From SAR86 cluster bacterium AG-422-O05 (GTDB lineage Bacteria; Pseudomonadota; Gammaproteobacteria; Magnimaribacterales; D2472): DNA of 64,000 nt. Shown here one piece after another: positions 56,370 through 64,000 of this stretch (position 1 is its first letter; every line of letters begins with the position of its first letter). Below the pieces are notes generated by a model. The model did no database searches. It was not told where the DNA came from and saw nothing but the letters and a program-made list of their open reading frames with translations. Location of the stretch: the NCBI GenBank assembly GCA_003213495.1, contig QCMW01000001.1:620001-684000 (forward strand), read 5' to 3'. Both the position numbers and the translations under genes were made by a program.

Positions 56370-57422
56370 ATGAAAATATTAGTAACAGGTGCTGCAGGAT
56401 TTATTGGAAGCCACTTAGTTCATCATCTTGTTGAAAGAGGTGATGAGGTTTTGGGGCTAGACTCTATTAATGATTATTATGATGTGAGACTAAAACATGG
56501 CCGCCTTAATAGAGATGGTATTGACGTTTCATCAATCGAATACGGTAAAGTAGTATTTTCAAAAGCTCATCCAAACCTAAGATTCATCAAGTTAAAATTA
56601 GAAGATAAGGATGAATTAAATAAACTATTTGAACATGAACAATTTGATGGCGTATGTAACCTCGCTGCTCAAGCAGGTGTTCGTTACTCTCTTACAAACC
56701 CAGAAACATATGTGAACTCAAATATTATAGGATTCATTAATATTTTAGAGGCATGTAGACATAATAATGTAAATAACTTAAGTTATGCTTCTTCATCCTC
56801 AGTTTACGGTTTGAATAAAGAGCTGCCGTTTAGCACAGAACATAATGTAGATCATCCGATTTCACTTTATGCAGCATCTAAAAAATCTAATGAATTAATG
56901 GCTCATACCTACTCTCATTTGTATGGTATTAAAACAACTGGATTGAGATTCTTCACTGTTTATGGTCCATGGGGTCGCCCAGACATGGCGCTATTTAAAT
57001 TTGTTAAAGCTGCTGTTGAGGGAGGGGCTATTGATGTTTATAACAAAGGTGATATGGTTCGAGATTTTACCTATATTGATGATATTGTTTTGGGAATTAT
57101 AAGAGTTATTGATAAACCGGCCACTGGTGATAGAGAATGGAAGGGAGACGCATCTAGTTCTTCAGCGCCTTACAAGGTTTACAACATTGGTAATAACAAT
57201 CCAGTCAGATTAATGGACTTTATTGAAGAAATCGAAAAAAAATTGGGCACTAAAATTAAAAAAAATTTGATGGAAATGCAGCCTGGTGATGTTCCTCAGA
57301 CTTCTGCATGTGTAGAAGATCTAGTTAATGACATGGATTATAAGCCTTCGACCTCCATTAGTCATGGTATTGGTGAATTTGTTGATTGGTATTTAGATTT
57401 TTATGATGAGGAAAAGAAGTAA
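56370..57422 (+). CDS. NAD-dependent epimerase (UDP-glucuronate 4-epimerase type)
   Basis: Probably epimerises UDP-glucuronate to UDP-galacturonate. It is a 350-residue extended SDR. The cofactor loop is VTGAAGFIGSHLVHHLVERG, followed by GLDSINDYYDVRLKHGRL, a CapI/LpsL-like segment. The catalytic Ser and Tyr-x-x-x-Lys lie in SSVYG and SLYAASKKSNELMAH near residues 140-175. It directly follows ugd with no gap and overlaps the next gene by 1 base. The exact epimer is inferred from the family. Confidence 0.87.
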   Translation: MKILVTGAAGFIGSHLVHHLVERGDEVLGLDSINDYYDVRLKHGRLNRDGIDVSSIEYGKVVFSKAHPNLRFIKLKLEDKDELNKLFEHEQFDGVCNLAAQAGVRYSLTNPETYVNSNIIGFINILEACRHNNVNNLSYASSSSVYGLNKELPFSTEHNVDHPISLYAASKKSNELMAHTYSHLYGIKTTGLRFFTVYGPWGRPDMALFKFVKAAVEGGAIDVYNKGDMVRDFTYIDDIVLGIIRVIDKPATGDREWKGDASSSSAPYKVYNIGNNNPVRLMDFIEEIEKKLGTKIKKNLMEMQPGDVPQTSACVEDLVNDMDYKPSTSISHGIGEFVDWYLDFYDEEKK

Positions 57423-58675
57423 TGCATAAAATTGGTATTATCGGACTTGGTTATGTCGGCCTACCATTAGCACATGCTTTTTCTGAGAAGTTTGAGGTAA
57501 TGGCTTTCGATATCAATGATAATCGTATTGATGAGTTAAAGTCTAATCTAGATAGAACTGGAGAACTAAGTGAAAAGCAGTTACAGGAGTTTTTTGATAA
57601 TGGAGGAAAGGTATATTCTGATGTTTCTTCGTTATCCGAGTGTAATGTGTATATTATTACAGTGCCCACTCCTATTGATGATAGTAAGCAACCAGATTTA
57701 AGTCCTCTAAGAGAAGCAAGCAACACAGTGGGGAATGTTCTTTCTGCAGACGATATAGTTATATATGAATCTACAGTTTATCCAGGTGTAACTGAAGAAA
57801 TATGTGTTCCAATTCTTGAGAAGACATCTGGACTTCAATTTAATAAAGATTTCTTTTGTGGATATTCACCAGAGCGAATTAACCCTGGTGACAAATCACA
57901 TACGGTTAAAAAAATAAAAAAGATTACATCAGGCTCAACAGAAAAAATTGCAAAAATAGTCGACAGTTTATATGCTCAAATTATAGATGCAGGCACTTAT
58001 TTGGCTTCATCAATAAAGGTTGCTGAAGCTGCCAAAGTAATTGAGAATACTCAAAGAGATATAAATATAGCCTTTATTAATGAGCTTGCCATTATGTTTG
58101 AAAAAATGAATATCAAAACTAAGGATGTTCTAGAAGCAGCTGAAACAAAGTGGAATTTTTTGCCATTTAAGCCAGGACTTGTTGGGGGGCATTGTATTGG
58201 CGTTGATCCTTACTATCTAGCCTATAAAGCGCAGCAGTTAGGTTATAGCCCACAAATAATTCTTGCAGGCAGACATATAAATGATGGGATGGGATCATAT
58301 GTTGCAAAACAGTTAATAAACTTAATGAGCCTGAAATCACTCACAATTTTAAATAGCAAAATACTTGTTTTAGGTATTACCTTTAAAGAAAATTGTTCTG
58401 ACATAAGAAATTCAAAAGTGATTGATATTATTGAAGAACTTAAGAATCATGGAGCAAATGTTTCTATATGTGACCCTTGTGCTGATAAAGATGAAGTACA
58501 AAATATTTTAAATATAGATCTTCTTCCAATTAATGAAATCAATATTTCAGACTATTCAGGAATTTTATTAGCCGTAGCACATGAACAATTTTTAGATTTA
58601 AATTTGCAATTAGCTAAGGATAGAGTAATTTATGATGTTAAGTCTCAATTAGACATATCTGATAAGGCTCTTTAA
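57422..58675 (+). CDS. Nucleotide-sugar dehydrogenase (WbpA/TviB type)
   Basis: Oxidises UDP-GlcNAc or UDP-GalNAc to the uronic acid. It has 417 residues. The NAD loop is IGIIGLGYVGLPLAHAFS, the middle holds GYSPERINPGDKSH and AAKVIENTQRDINIAFINEL, and the catalytic cysteine is in LVGGHCIGVDPYYLA near residue 260. This is the group of WbpA, TviB and WecC, distinct from the glucose-type Ugd. It forms an operon with ugd and the epimerase, ending in a 213-base gap. Confidence 0.88.
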   Translation: MHKIGIIGLGYVGLPLAHAFSEKFEVMAFDINDNRIDELKSNLDRTGELSEKQLQEFFDNGGKVYSDVSSLSECNVYIITVPTPIDDSKQPDLSPLREASNTVGNVLSADDIVIYESTVYPGVTEEICVPILEKTSGLQFNKDFFCGYSPERINPGDKSHTVKKIKKITSGSTEKIAKIVDSLYAQIIDAGTYLASSIKVAEAAKVIENTQRDINIAFINELAIMFEKMNIKTKDVLEAAETKWNFLPFKPGLVGGHCIGVDPYYLAYKAQQLGYSPQIILAGRHINDGMGSYVAKQLINLMSLKSLTILNSKILVLGITFKENCSDIRNSKVIDIIEELKNHGANVSICDPCADKDEVQNILNIDLLPINEINISDYSGILLAVAHEQFLDLNLQLAKDRVIYDVKSQLDISDKAL

Positions 58676-58780
58676 ACATAATTCATAATAATTCTCTTAA
58701 TTAATAAAGAATAAAAATAAACTAACCTTCGAAGTGCTTATAAAAAAAGCTGAACATAAATTTTAAGGAAAAAAAATTCT

Positions 58781-58795
58781 GTATAAATCTTATAC
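58781..58795. promoter_or_regulatory. Inverted repeat upstream of the PhyH gene
   Basis: GTATAA-ATC-TTATAC is a perfect 6-base-arm inverted repeat in the AT-rich 213-base gap at 58676-58888. TATAAT-like sequence follows (TTTAATATAATG, about 58800-58811), so a promoter with an overlapping operator is possible. A second imperfect repeat, TAATGC...GCATTA, lies nearer the gene. This gap is the largest non-coding stretch in the polysaccharide operon. Confidence 0.35.
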
Positions 58796-58888
58796 ATTAT
58801 TTAATATAATGTTTTTATTAAGTTTTTGGCAATGTTAGTAATGCAATTTTCTACCAGAGAGCGCATTAAATTAAAAATGTAAATAAAT

Positions 58889-59704
58889 ATGGATTATCGC
58901 AAAGAAATTGAAGAGAAAGGTTTTTTGGTACTACCAGACCTTATATCAAATCATGATTGTGATCACTATAAGTCTATTCTAGAGAGTAATTATGAGATCT
59001 ATGCACCTAATTATGCCAAAAATTCTGCATCTGGTGCACATGGATTAGATAATAAGTCAATGGAAAAGACTGTTTATAATCTTCACAACAAAGATTTGTC
59101 TTTTTATAAACTTTTTGAGCATCCCGAAGTGTTAAAGATTTTGGACTTTATGTTATTAGAGGGCTCCTATAAAGATGCCGAACCTTACTACCTTTATAAC
59201 AATTGTGCTCGTTGCCCGCTTCAAGGCAACCCAGGACAACAACTCCATTCAGATAGTAGGCTTCCAGGCATTAATTATTGTATTGTCGCTAATGTTTTGT
59301 GGGCTTTAGATGATTTCACAAATGACAATGGGTCAACGCGAATTGTTCCTGGATCACACAAAATTAAGGAGTTCGCTGAGGACGGCAAAATTTATGATGA
59401 GGAAATAAGAGCTAATATTAAAAAAGGAAGTGCATTAATTTTTGATGCAAACCTATGGCATGGTGGTGGAGCAAATATAGATGGCTCAAGCAGATGGGCC
59501 TTAACTTTGGGATATGCAAGGTGGTTTATAAAACCTGCTTTTGATTATATGCAAAATACGCCTATTGAAATTTATGAGCAACTTTCTCCAGAAAGAAAGA
59601 GACTCATGGGTTATGACTTAGCTGCACCAAAAGATGAATTCACTCGAGTCAGGAGTCGTGCTCCTTCTCCAGAAGTCCCAGAAAATTATGTGTTGCCTAA
59701 TTAA
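58889..59704 (+). CDS. Phytanoyl-CoA dioxygenase (PhyH) family protein
   Basis: A non-haem iron, 2-oxoglutarate-dependent oxygenase fold of 271 residues. The iron ligands look complete: the HxD in QQLHSDSRLPG near residue 125, and the distal His in FDANLWHGGGAN near 191, with a likely 2-oxoglutarate-binding Arg in SSRWALTLGYARW. PhyH enzymes hydroxylate diverse small molecules and sugars. In this operon the substrate may be a sugar nucleotide or its precursor. It is not a recognised step in pseudaminic acid synthesis. Confidence 0.8.
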   Translation: MDYRKEIEEKGFLVLPDLISNHDCDHYKSILESNYEIYAPNYAKNSASGAHGLDNKSMEKTVYNLHNKDLSFYKLFEHPEVLKILDFMLLEGSYKDAEPYYLYNNCARCPLQGNPGQQLHSDSRLPGINYCIVANVLWALDDFTNDNGSTRIVPGSHKIKEFAEDGKIYDEEIRANIKKGSALIFDANLWHGGGANIDGSSRWALTLGYARWFIKPAFDYMQNTPIEIYEQLSPERKRLMGYDLAAPKDEFTRVRSRAPSPEVPENYVLPN

Positions 59705-59724
59705 AATATAAATGAATTGGAATA

Positions 59725-60603
59725 ATGAAAGCTAACATTGTAGAAGATAGTAAGTTTGGCTTTAAAAGAGTTGAACCTATACCCACTCAAGAAGAAGTCG
59801 AAAAGTTTTATGCTCAAGAATTCTATGATGCAAACGCCAAATACTTTAATAATTCAGCTTTATTACTTCAAGAAGAGCAGTCGGATTTTTTCAATACAAG
59901 ATGGAAAGCAATTTATGATGAAATGGAGTCTTTTTTTGGCGAAAAAATTTCAGAGAAGTCTGTTTTTGATATTGGATTCGGCTTTGCACAAGCTCTCAAA
60001 TATATGAAAAATAAAGGGCTTAAAGTTGCAGGTTTAGAACCATCTAAGGAGGGCGTGGATTACGCTATAGAAAATGGCATTGATGCAATTCATTGTGGAA
60101 TAGAGCGCCTTGATCTAGTTAAGGACAAGTCCGAGGTTGTACTTCTATTAAATGTTTTAGAGCATCTTCGTAAACCAGAGCAAACGTTGCTTAATATTAA
60201 AGAAAAGGTTTTGACTTCAGATGGCATGCTTGTTATTGAGGTCCCAAATGATTTCAATGATTTTCAAATAGTTGCGGATGCAGAATATAATCTAGATGAA
60301 TGGTGGGTTTTCCCTCCAAATCACATTAACTATTTTTCACATGATTCACTTCAAGAATTATTAAGAGGTTGTGGTTATAAAATAATTCATTGCACCTCTT
60401 CATTTCCACTCGATATGTTTTTGTTATTTGGAGATCAGTATGTAGGTAATCCAAAGTTAGGCAGAGAGTGTCATAATAAGCGCGTCAAGTTCGAACAACT
60501 TATGGAAAAGCATGGAAAAGTTGAAAAGCTCAAAAAATTTTACAATGCCTTGTCAGAGTTAAATTTAGGTCGTTCAATTTCTGTTTATGCAACACCAGTC
60601 TAA
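59725..60603 (+). CDS. Class I SAM-dependent methyltransferase
   Basis: A 292-residue methyltransferase. Motif I is VFDIGFGFAQALKYMKNKGL near residue 79, with LEPSKEGVDYA as the ribose-binding acid region and LLLNVLEHLRKPEQ near 146. The N-terminal FYAQEFYDANAKYF and C-terminal NHINYFSHDSLQELL segments are typical of sugar methyltransferases in polysaccharide clusters. It follows the PhyH gene by 20 bases. It may modify a pseudaminic or uronic sugar. Confidence 0.8.
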   Translation: MKANIVEDSKFGFKRVEPIPTQEEVEKFYAQEFYDANAKYFNNSALLLQEEQSDFFNTRWKAIYDEMESFFGEKISEKSVFDIGFGFAQALKYMKNKGLKVAGLEPSKEGVDYAIENGIDAIHCGIERLDLVKDKSEVVLLLNVLEHLRKPEQTLLNIKEKVLTSDGMLVIEVPNDFNDFQIVADAEYNLDEWWVFPPNHINYFSHDSLQELLRGCGYKIIHCTSSFPLDMFLLFGDQYVGNPKLGRECHNKRVKFEQLMEKHGKVEKLKKFYNALSELNLGRSISVYATPV

Positions 60604-60668
60604 TATTTTTAGTAACCAAAAAATGATTACCATCTCTCTTTTTAAAAATTCATTAATAGCTACATTAA

Positions 60669-61667
60669 ATGTTTGATAATAAAACAATTCTAGTCACCGG
60701 CGGAACAGGTTCTTTTGGAAATACTTTTGTTCCAATGACACTAAAAAAATATAATCCTAAAAAACTTATTGTCCTTTCTAGAGATGAAATGAAGCAATGG
60801 GAAATGGCTAAGCTTTATGCTGATGATCCCAGAGTGCGTTTTTTCATTGGAGACGTCAAAGATCGAGATCGAATGTATCGTGCACTTGATGGCGTTGATT
60901 ATGTTGTACATGCAGCGGCTACAAAGATTGTACCGACTGCTGAATATAACCCTTTTGAATGTGTTAAAACCAACATTAATGGCGCAATGAACATTATTGA
61001 TGCTTGCATAGACAAAGGTGTAAAGGGAGTAGTGGCGTTGTCAACAGACAAAGCTAGTAGTCCTATTAATCTTTATGGCGCAACAAAACTTGCTTCAGAT
61101 AAACTTTTTATTGCTGGAAATCACTATGCAGGGGGGAAAGATACGAGATTCTCAGTGGTTCGTTATGGTAATGTTATGGGCTCTAGGGGTTCAGTAATTC
61201 CATTTTTTATGTCAATAAAAGATCAAAAAGAAATGCCTATTACTGATAGTCGTATGACTCGCTTTATGATTTCTTTAGATCAAGCAGTTGAATTGGTTTG
61301 GCACGCCTTTGAAGATATGATTGGTGGAGAAATTTATGTTAAAAAAATTCCATCAATGAAAGTAACAGATCTTGCTAAAGTTATAGCGCCTAATAGTAAG
61401 CAAAAGATTATTGGTATTCGTCCAGGAGAGAAGCTTCATGAACAAATGATAAGCTCTGAGGATGCATTGAGCACTTTTGAATACTCAGAACATTTTAAAA
61501 TTCTTCCACAGATACATGACTGGCATTTGGATTCAATGCGAATTAAGGATGGTAAAAAAGTTCCAGATGGCTTTGTTTATGCGAGTGATACTAATACTGA
61601 TTGGATGAGTGATAAGACTCTTGAAATTTGGCTAGAAGAAAATCAAGAAAAAATTGGAAAGATTTAA
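60669..61667 (+). CDS. pseB: UDP-N-acetylglucosamine 4,6-dehydratase (inverting)
   Basis: First step of pseudaminic acid synthesis: dehydrates and 5-epimerises UDP-GlcNAc. It has 332 residues. The NADP loop is LVTGGTGSFGNTFVPM; DEMKQWEMA near residue 38 and HAAATKIVPTAEYNP near 86 are PseB-like. The catalytic region is STDKASSPINLYGATKLASD near 125-145, with the Tyr-x-x-x-Lys pair. It opens the pseB-pseC-pseF-pseG run with gaps of 0 to -8 bases. Confidence 0.93.
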   Translation: MFDNKTILVTGGTGSFGNTFVPMTLKKYNPKKLIVLSRDEMKQWEMAKLYADDPRVRFFIGDVKDRDRMYRALDGVDYVVHAAATKIVPTAEYNPFECVKTNINGAMNIIDACIDKGVKGVVALSTDKASSPINLYGATKLASDKLFIAGNHYAGGKDTRFSVVRYGNVMGSRGSVIPFFMSIKDQKEMPITDSRMTRFMISLDQAVELVWHAFEDMIGGEIYVKKIPSMKVTDLAKVIAPNSKQKIIGIRPGEKLHEQMISSEDALSTFEYSEHFKILPQIHDWHLDSMRIKDGKKVPDGFVYASDTNTDWMSDKTLEIWLEENQEKIGKI

Positions 61668-62825
61668 ATGATTCCCTATGGAAAGCAAGATATCAACAAT
61701 GAGGATATCGAAGCTGTAATTAATGTACTCAAATCTGATTTTTTAACTCAGGGTCCACAAGTGCCTGCTTTCGAAAAATGTGTAGCAGAGTACGCAGGTG
61801 CAAAATATGGCTGTGCTGCCAATAGTGCAACCTCAGCACTCCATATTGCATGTCTTGCAATCGGTTTGGGAAAAGGTGACGAGTTATGGACTAGTCCAAA
61901 TACATTTGTAGCATCTGCAAATTGTGCTTTGTACTGCGGAGCTCAAGTAGATTTCGTTGATATAGATCCTAAAACTTATAACATATGCCCTGAAAAATTA
62001 GAGCATCGTTTGGCTAAAGCAAAAAAGCTAGGCAAGTTGCCCAAAGTTATAGTTGCAGTTCATCTATGTGGACAGTCTTGTGATATGAAGACTATATATA
62101 AACTCTCTAAAATATATGGATTCAAGATTATCGAAGATGCTTCTCATGCAGTTGGAGGCAGATACTTAAACTCTAAAATAGGTGATTGCCGTTATTCGGA
62201 TATAACAATATTTAGTTTTCATCCTGTAAAAATTGTTACTACAGCTGAAGGAGGTATTGCTCTAACCAATAATAATTATTTACAAGAAAGAATGAAGCTA
62301 TTTCGAACACATGGAATTACTCGCGATGAAAACTTGATGCATAAAGTCCCTGATGGTGGTTGGTATTATGAACAAATTGAGCTTGGCTATAATTATCGAA
62401 TGACTGATCTTCAAGCAGCTTTAGGAATATCACAAATGAATAGAGTAGATGAATTTGTATCATCACGTCATAAGCAAGCACAAAGGTATGACGACAGGTT
62501 AAAGGATCTACCGATAATTCTTCCTTTTCAAGCTGACACATGTTACTCAAGTTTTCATTTATATGTAATTAGACTGAATCTAGATCTTATTGAAAAATCA
62601 CATAAACAAGTTTTTGAAGAATTACGGAGTAAAAATATTGGAGTTAATCTTCATTATATTCCAGTACACCTACATCCTTATTATCAGACAATGGGTTTCA
62701 AATCCGGAGACTTTCCAGAAGCAGAACAATACGCCAAGGAGGCAATTTCCATTCCTATTTTTCACGGTCTCAAAAAGGATCAACAAGATGTAGTAATTCA
62801 AGCTATTACAGAGGTTCTTGCTTGA
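61668..62825 (+). CDS. pseC: UDP-4-amino-4,6-dideoxy-N-acetyl-altrosamine transaminase
   Basis: The PLP aminotransferase of step two, giving the 4-amino sugar. It has 385 residues in the DegT/DnrJ/EryC1 family. IPYGKQDINNEDIEAV at the N-terminus, NSATSALHIACLAIGLGKGD near residue 56, EDASHAVGG near 163 and the PLP lysine in SFHPVKIVTTAEGG near 190 are visible. NYRMTDLQAALGISQM lies near 243. It starts immediately after pseB and overlaps pseF by 4 bases. Confidence 0.93.
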   Translation: MIPYGKQDINNEDIEAVINVLKSDFLTQGPQVPAFEKCVAEYAGAKYGCAANSATSALHIACLAIGLGKGDELWTSPNTFVASANCALYCGAQVDFVDIDPKTYNICPEKLEHRLAKAKKLGKLPKVIVAVHLCGQSCDMKTIYKLSKIYGFKIIEDASHAVGGRYLNSKIGDCRYSDITIFSFHPVKIVTTAEGGIALTNNNYLQERMKLFRTHGITRDENLMHKVPDGGWYYEQIELGYNYRMTDLQAALGISQMNRVDEFVSSRHKQAQRYDDRLKDLPIILPFQADTCYSSFHLYVIRLNLDLIEKSHKQVFEELRSKNIGVNLHYIPVHLHPYYQTMGFKSGDFPEAEQYAKEAISIPIFHGLKKDQQDVVIQAITEVLA

Positions 62826-63511
62826 ACATCTGTATTATTCCTGCTCGAGGAGGCAGCAAAAGAATACCTCGTAAAAATATAAAAAAGTTTGCAGGTAAGC
62901 CAATGATTGAATGGTCTATTTCTGCTGCAATCAATGCTGATTGTTTTGATCGTATCATTGTATCTACAGATGACAGTGAAATTTCAAAGCTTGCTAAATC
63001 TTCTGGTGCAGAAGTACCATTTATAAGACCGCAGTCTATATCAGAAGACTATACGCCTACTGGAGTGGTTGTAAAGCATGCCCTTGAATGGCTTGAGCTT
63101 TCAGATCTATCCAATACAAATGTTTGTTGTTTATATGCTACTGCCCCATTTGTTACTTCAAATGATATTAATCAAAGCTTATCAATTCTAAATCCTAATG
63201 TTTGCGATTTTGTTTTACCTGTTACAAGTTATGCCTTTCCTATACAACGTGCTTTAATTATTGATGAGAAAACTAATCTACTAGAAATGCGGGAACCAGA
63301 TGAATTTTCTAGTAGGTCTCAAGATCTAAAAGAATCATTTCATGATGCTGGACAATTTTGTTGGGGATTAGCTGAGGCTTGGATCTCAGGAGATACTCCA
63401 TTTAAAAGAAAAACTCTTCCTTATAATTTACCGAGATTTAGGGTGCAAGATATTGATACCAATGAAGATTGGAAGAAGGCAGAGTTGCTTCATAAAGCTT
63501 TGTATGCATGA
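62822..63511 (+). CDS. pseF: Pseudaminic acid cytidylyltransferase
   Basis: Activates pseudaminic acid with CTP to CMP-Pse. It has 229 residues. The nucleotide-binding loop IIPARGGSKRIPRKNIKKF, FIRPQSISEDYTPT near residue 74 and RFRVQDIDTNEDWKKAELL at the C-terminus are seen. It starts at a TTG that overlaps the pseC stop (TTGA). The family also includes CMP-Neu5Ac synthetases; the pse neighbours decide for PseF. Confidence 0.92.
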   Translation: MNICIIPARGGSKRIPRKNIKKFAGKPMIEWSISAAINADCFDRIIVSTDDSEISKLAKSSGAEVPFIRPQSISEDYTPTGVVVKHALEWLELSDLSNTNVCCLYATAPFVTSNDINQSLSILNPNVCDFVLPVTSYAFPIQRALIIDEKTNLLEMREPDEFSSRSQDLKESFHDAGQFCWGLAEAWISGDTPFKRKTLPYNLPRFRVQDIDTNEDWKKAELLHKALYA

Positions 63512-64000
63512 GAAAACTTTCATTATAAGAGTCGATTCCTCATCAGAAATAGGAGCGGGGCACTTAGCAAGATGTTTAGCATTGGCTAATTATTTAGAAA
63601 AGCTAAAAGCTAAAGTAATTTTTATATGCCGAAATCACTATGGAAGTTCGCACGAATTAGTCCTAAAACAGAAATTTAGGCTACATCTTTTAAATGGTAA
63701 AGAAGATCAAGAAATAAGCTTAAAGCATAAAGATTGGTTAGGATTTAGTCAGCTTCAGGATGTTTCGGAAAGTTCTATATTTATAGATATGTATCCAGGG
63801 TCGCATGTAATAGTTGATCACTATGGTTTGGATTGTCAATGGGAAAGTAATATTAATTGTGAATCTATGACAGTGATTGATGACTTAGCTGATCGGCATC
63901 ATAAATGCTCTTTATTAATTGATCAAAGTTTAAAAAATACAAAACTGAACTACGAGAATTTAGTTGATGGAAATTTCGATTTCATGGGAGGTAATTTAGT
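63504..64000 (+). CDS. pseG: UDP-2,4-diacetamido-2,4,6-trideoxy-altropyranose hydrolase, partial
   Basis: Removes UDP from the nucleotide-linked sugar, giving the free 6-deoxy-AltdiNAc before the PEP condensation of PseI. About 165 residues are visible before the right edge. It has the GT-B-like N-terminal signature EIGAGHLARCLALANYL, then the PseG-type VIVDHYGLDCQWE near residue 103 and TVIDDLADRHHKCSLLIDQS near 120. The ATG at 63504 overlaps pseF by 8 bases. The C-terminal half and pseH/pseI are not in the window. Confidence 0.9.
   Translation, partial: MHEKTFIIRVDSSSEIGAGHLARCLALANYLEKLKAKVIFICRNHYGSSHELVLKQKFRLHLLNGKEDQEISLKHKDWLGFSQLQDVSESSIFIDMYPGSHVIVDHYGLDCQWESNINCESMTVIDDLADRHHKCSLLIDQSLKNTKLNYENLVDGNFDFMGGNL

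Noticed and set aside
60604-60668. Terminator between the methyltransferase and pseB
   Set aside because: GTAACC...GATTAC gives only weak pairing and the following T run is interrupted; not enough to call.

Overview
This is a single chromosomal segment from an AT-rich, gene-dense gammaproteobacterium. The reasons are gene order as well as content: gyrA-serC-pheA-tyrA-aroA-cmk-rpsA-ihfB, ubiG-HAD phosphatase-SDR beside gyrA, nrdR-ribD-ribBA-ribH-nusB with thiL, pgpA, dxs, ispA and xseB nearby, and uvrC-pgsA followed by tRNA-Cys and tRNA-Leu are gammaproteobacterial arrangements. Strong A+T bias, many 1-30 bp gene overlaps, frequent TTG/GTG starts, few clear Shine-Dalgarno sites and shortened proteins suggest a streamlined genome, perhaps a SAR86-like marine lineage. 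The lineage is an inference and cannot be fixed from this window. No rRNA, CRISPR array, insertion sequence or transposase was seen, and no stretch over 300 bases lacks a gene or tRNA.

Region 1 (1-7.6 kb) is about the cell envelope. A phosphomannomutase runs off the left edge, then ilvE, then a cassette of a GT-B glycosyltransferase, two methyltransferases, an alpha/alpha-toroid (squalene-cyclase-like) protein, an LpxL-type acyltransferase and the Kdo transferase waaA. Region 2 (7.5-24.3 kb) is housekeeping: glnB, miaA (no ordinary start codon), hflK/hflC, purA, the riboflavin cluster with nusB and nrdR, glyA, nth, a thiolase, thiL, a short GlpD-like oxidoreductase, pgpA, and the isoprenoid genes dxs-ispA with xseB.

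Region 3 (24.3-30.7 kb) has an RND efflux pump and its adaptor, the pump being split by a one-base change in an A8 tract. Next comes an unusual pair of genes resembling replicative-helicase loaders (lambda P-like and a double DnaT-domain protein), then DAHP synthase. Region 4 (30.8-52.2 kb) holds scpAB, rluB, an AlkA-like glycosylase, ubiG and neighbours, the proton-translocating transhydrogenase, gyrA, the aromatic amino-acid genes, cmk, a five-domain rpsA, ihfB, pyrF, pgi, uvrC and pgsA.

Region 5 (52.2-64 kb) is the accessory part. A nucleotidyltransferase-cupin fusion sits where enterics have a glycine tRNA. It is followed by tRNA-Cys, tRNA-Leu and, 12 bases later, an RfaH-type antiterminator. 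A leader with a good match to the RfaH target (ops core GCGGTAGC) then precedes a surface-polysaccharide operon: a MarR-like EPS regulator, wzz, uronic-acid nucleotide-sugar genes, a PhyH-type dioxygenase, a methyltransferase and the pseudaminic-acid genes pseB-pseC-pseF-pseG, cut by the right edge. The most interesting items are this RfaH-ops circuit, the helicase-loader pair, the nucleotidyltransferase-cupin fusion, the split RND pump and the miaA start.
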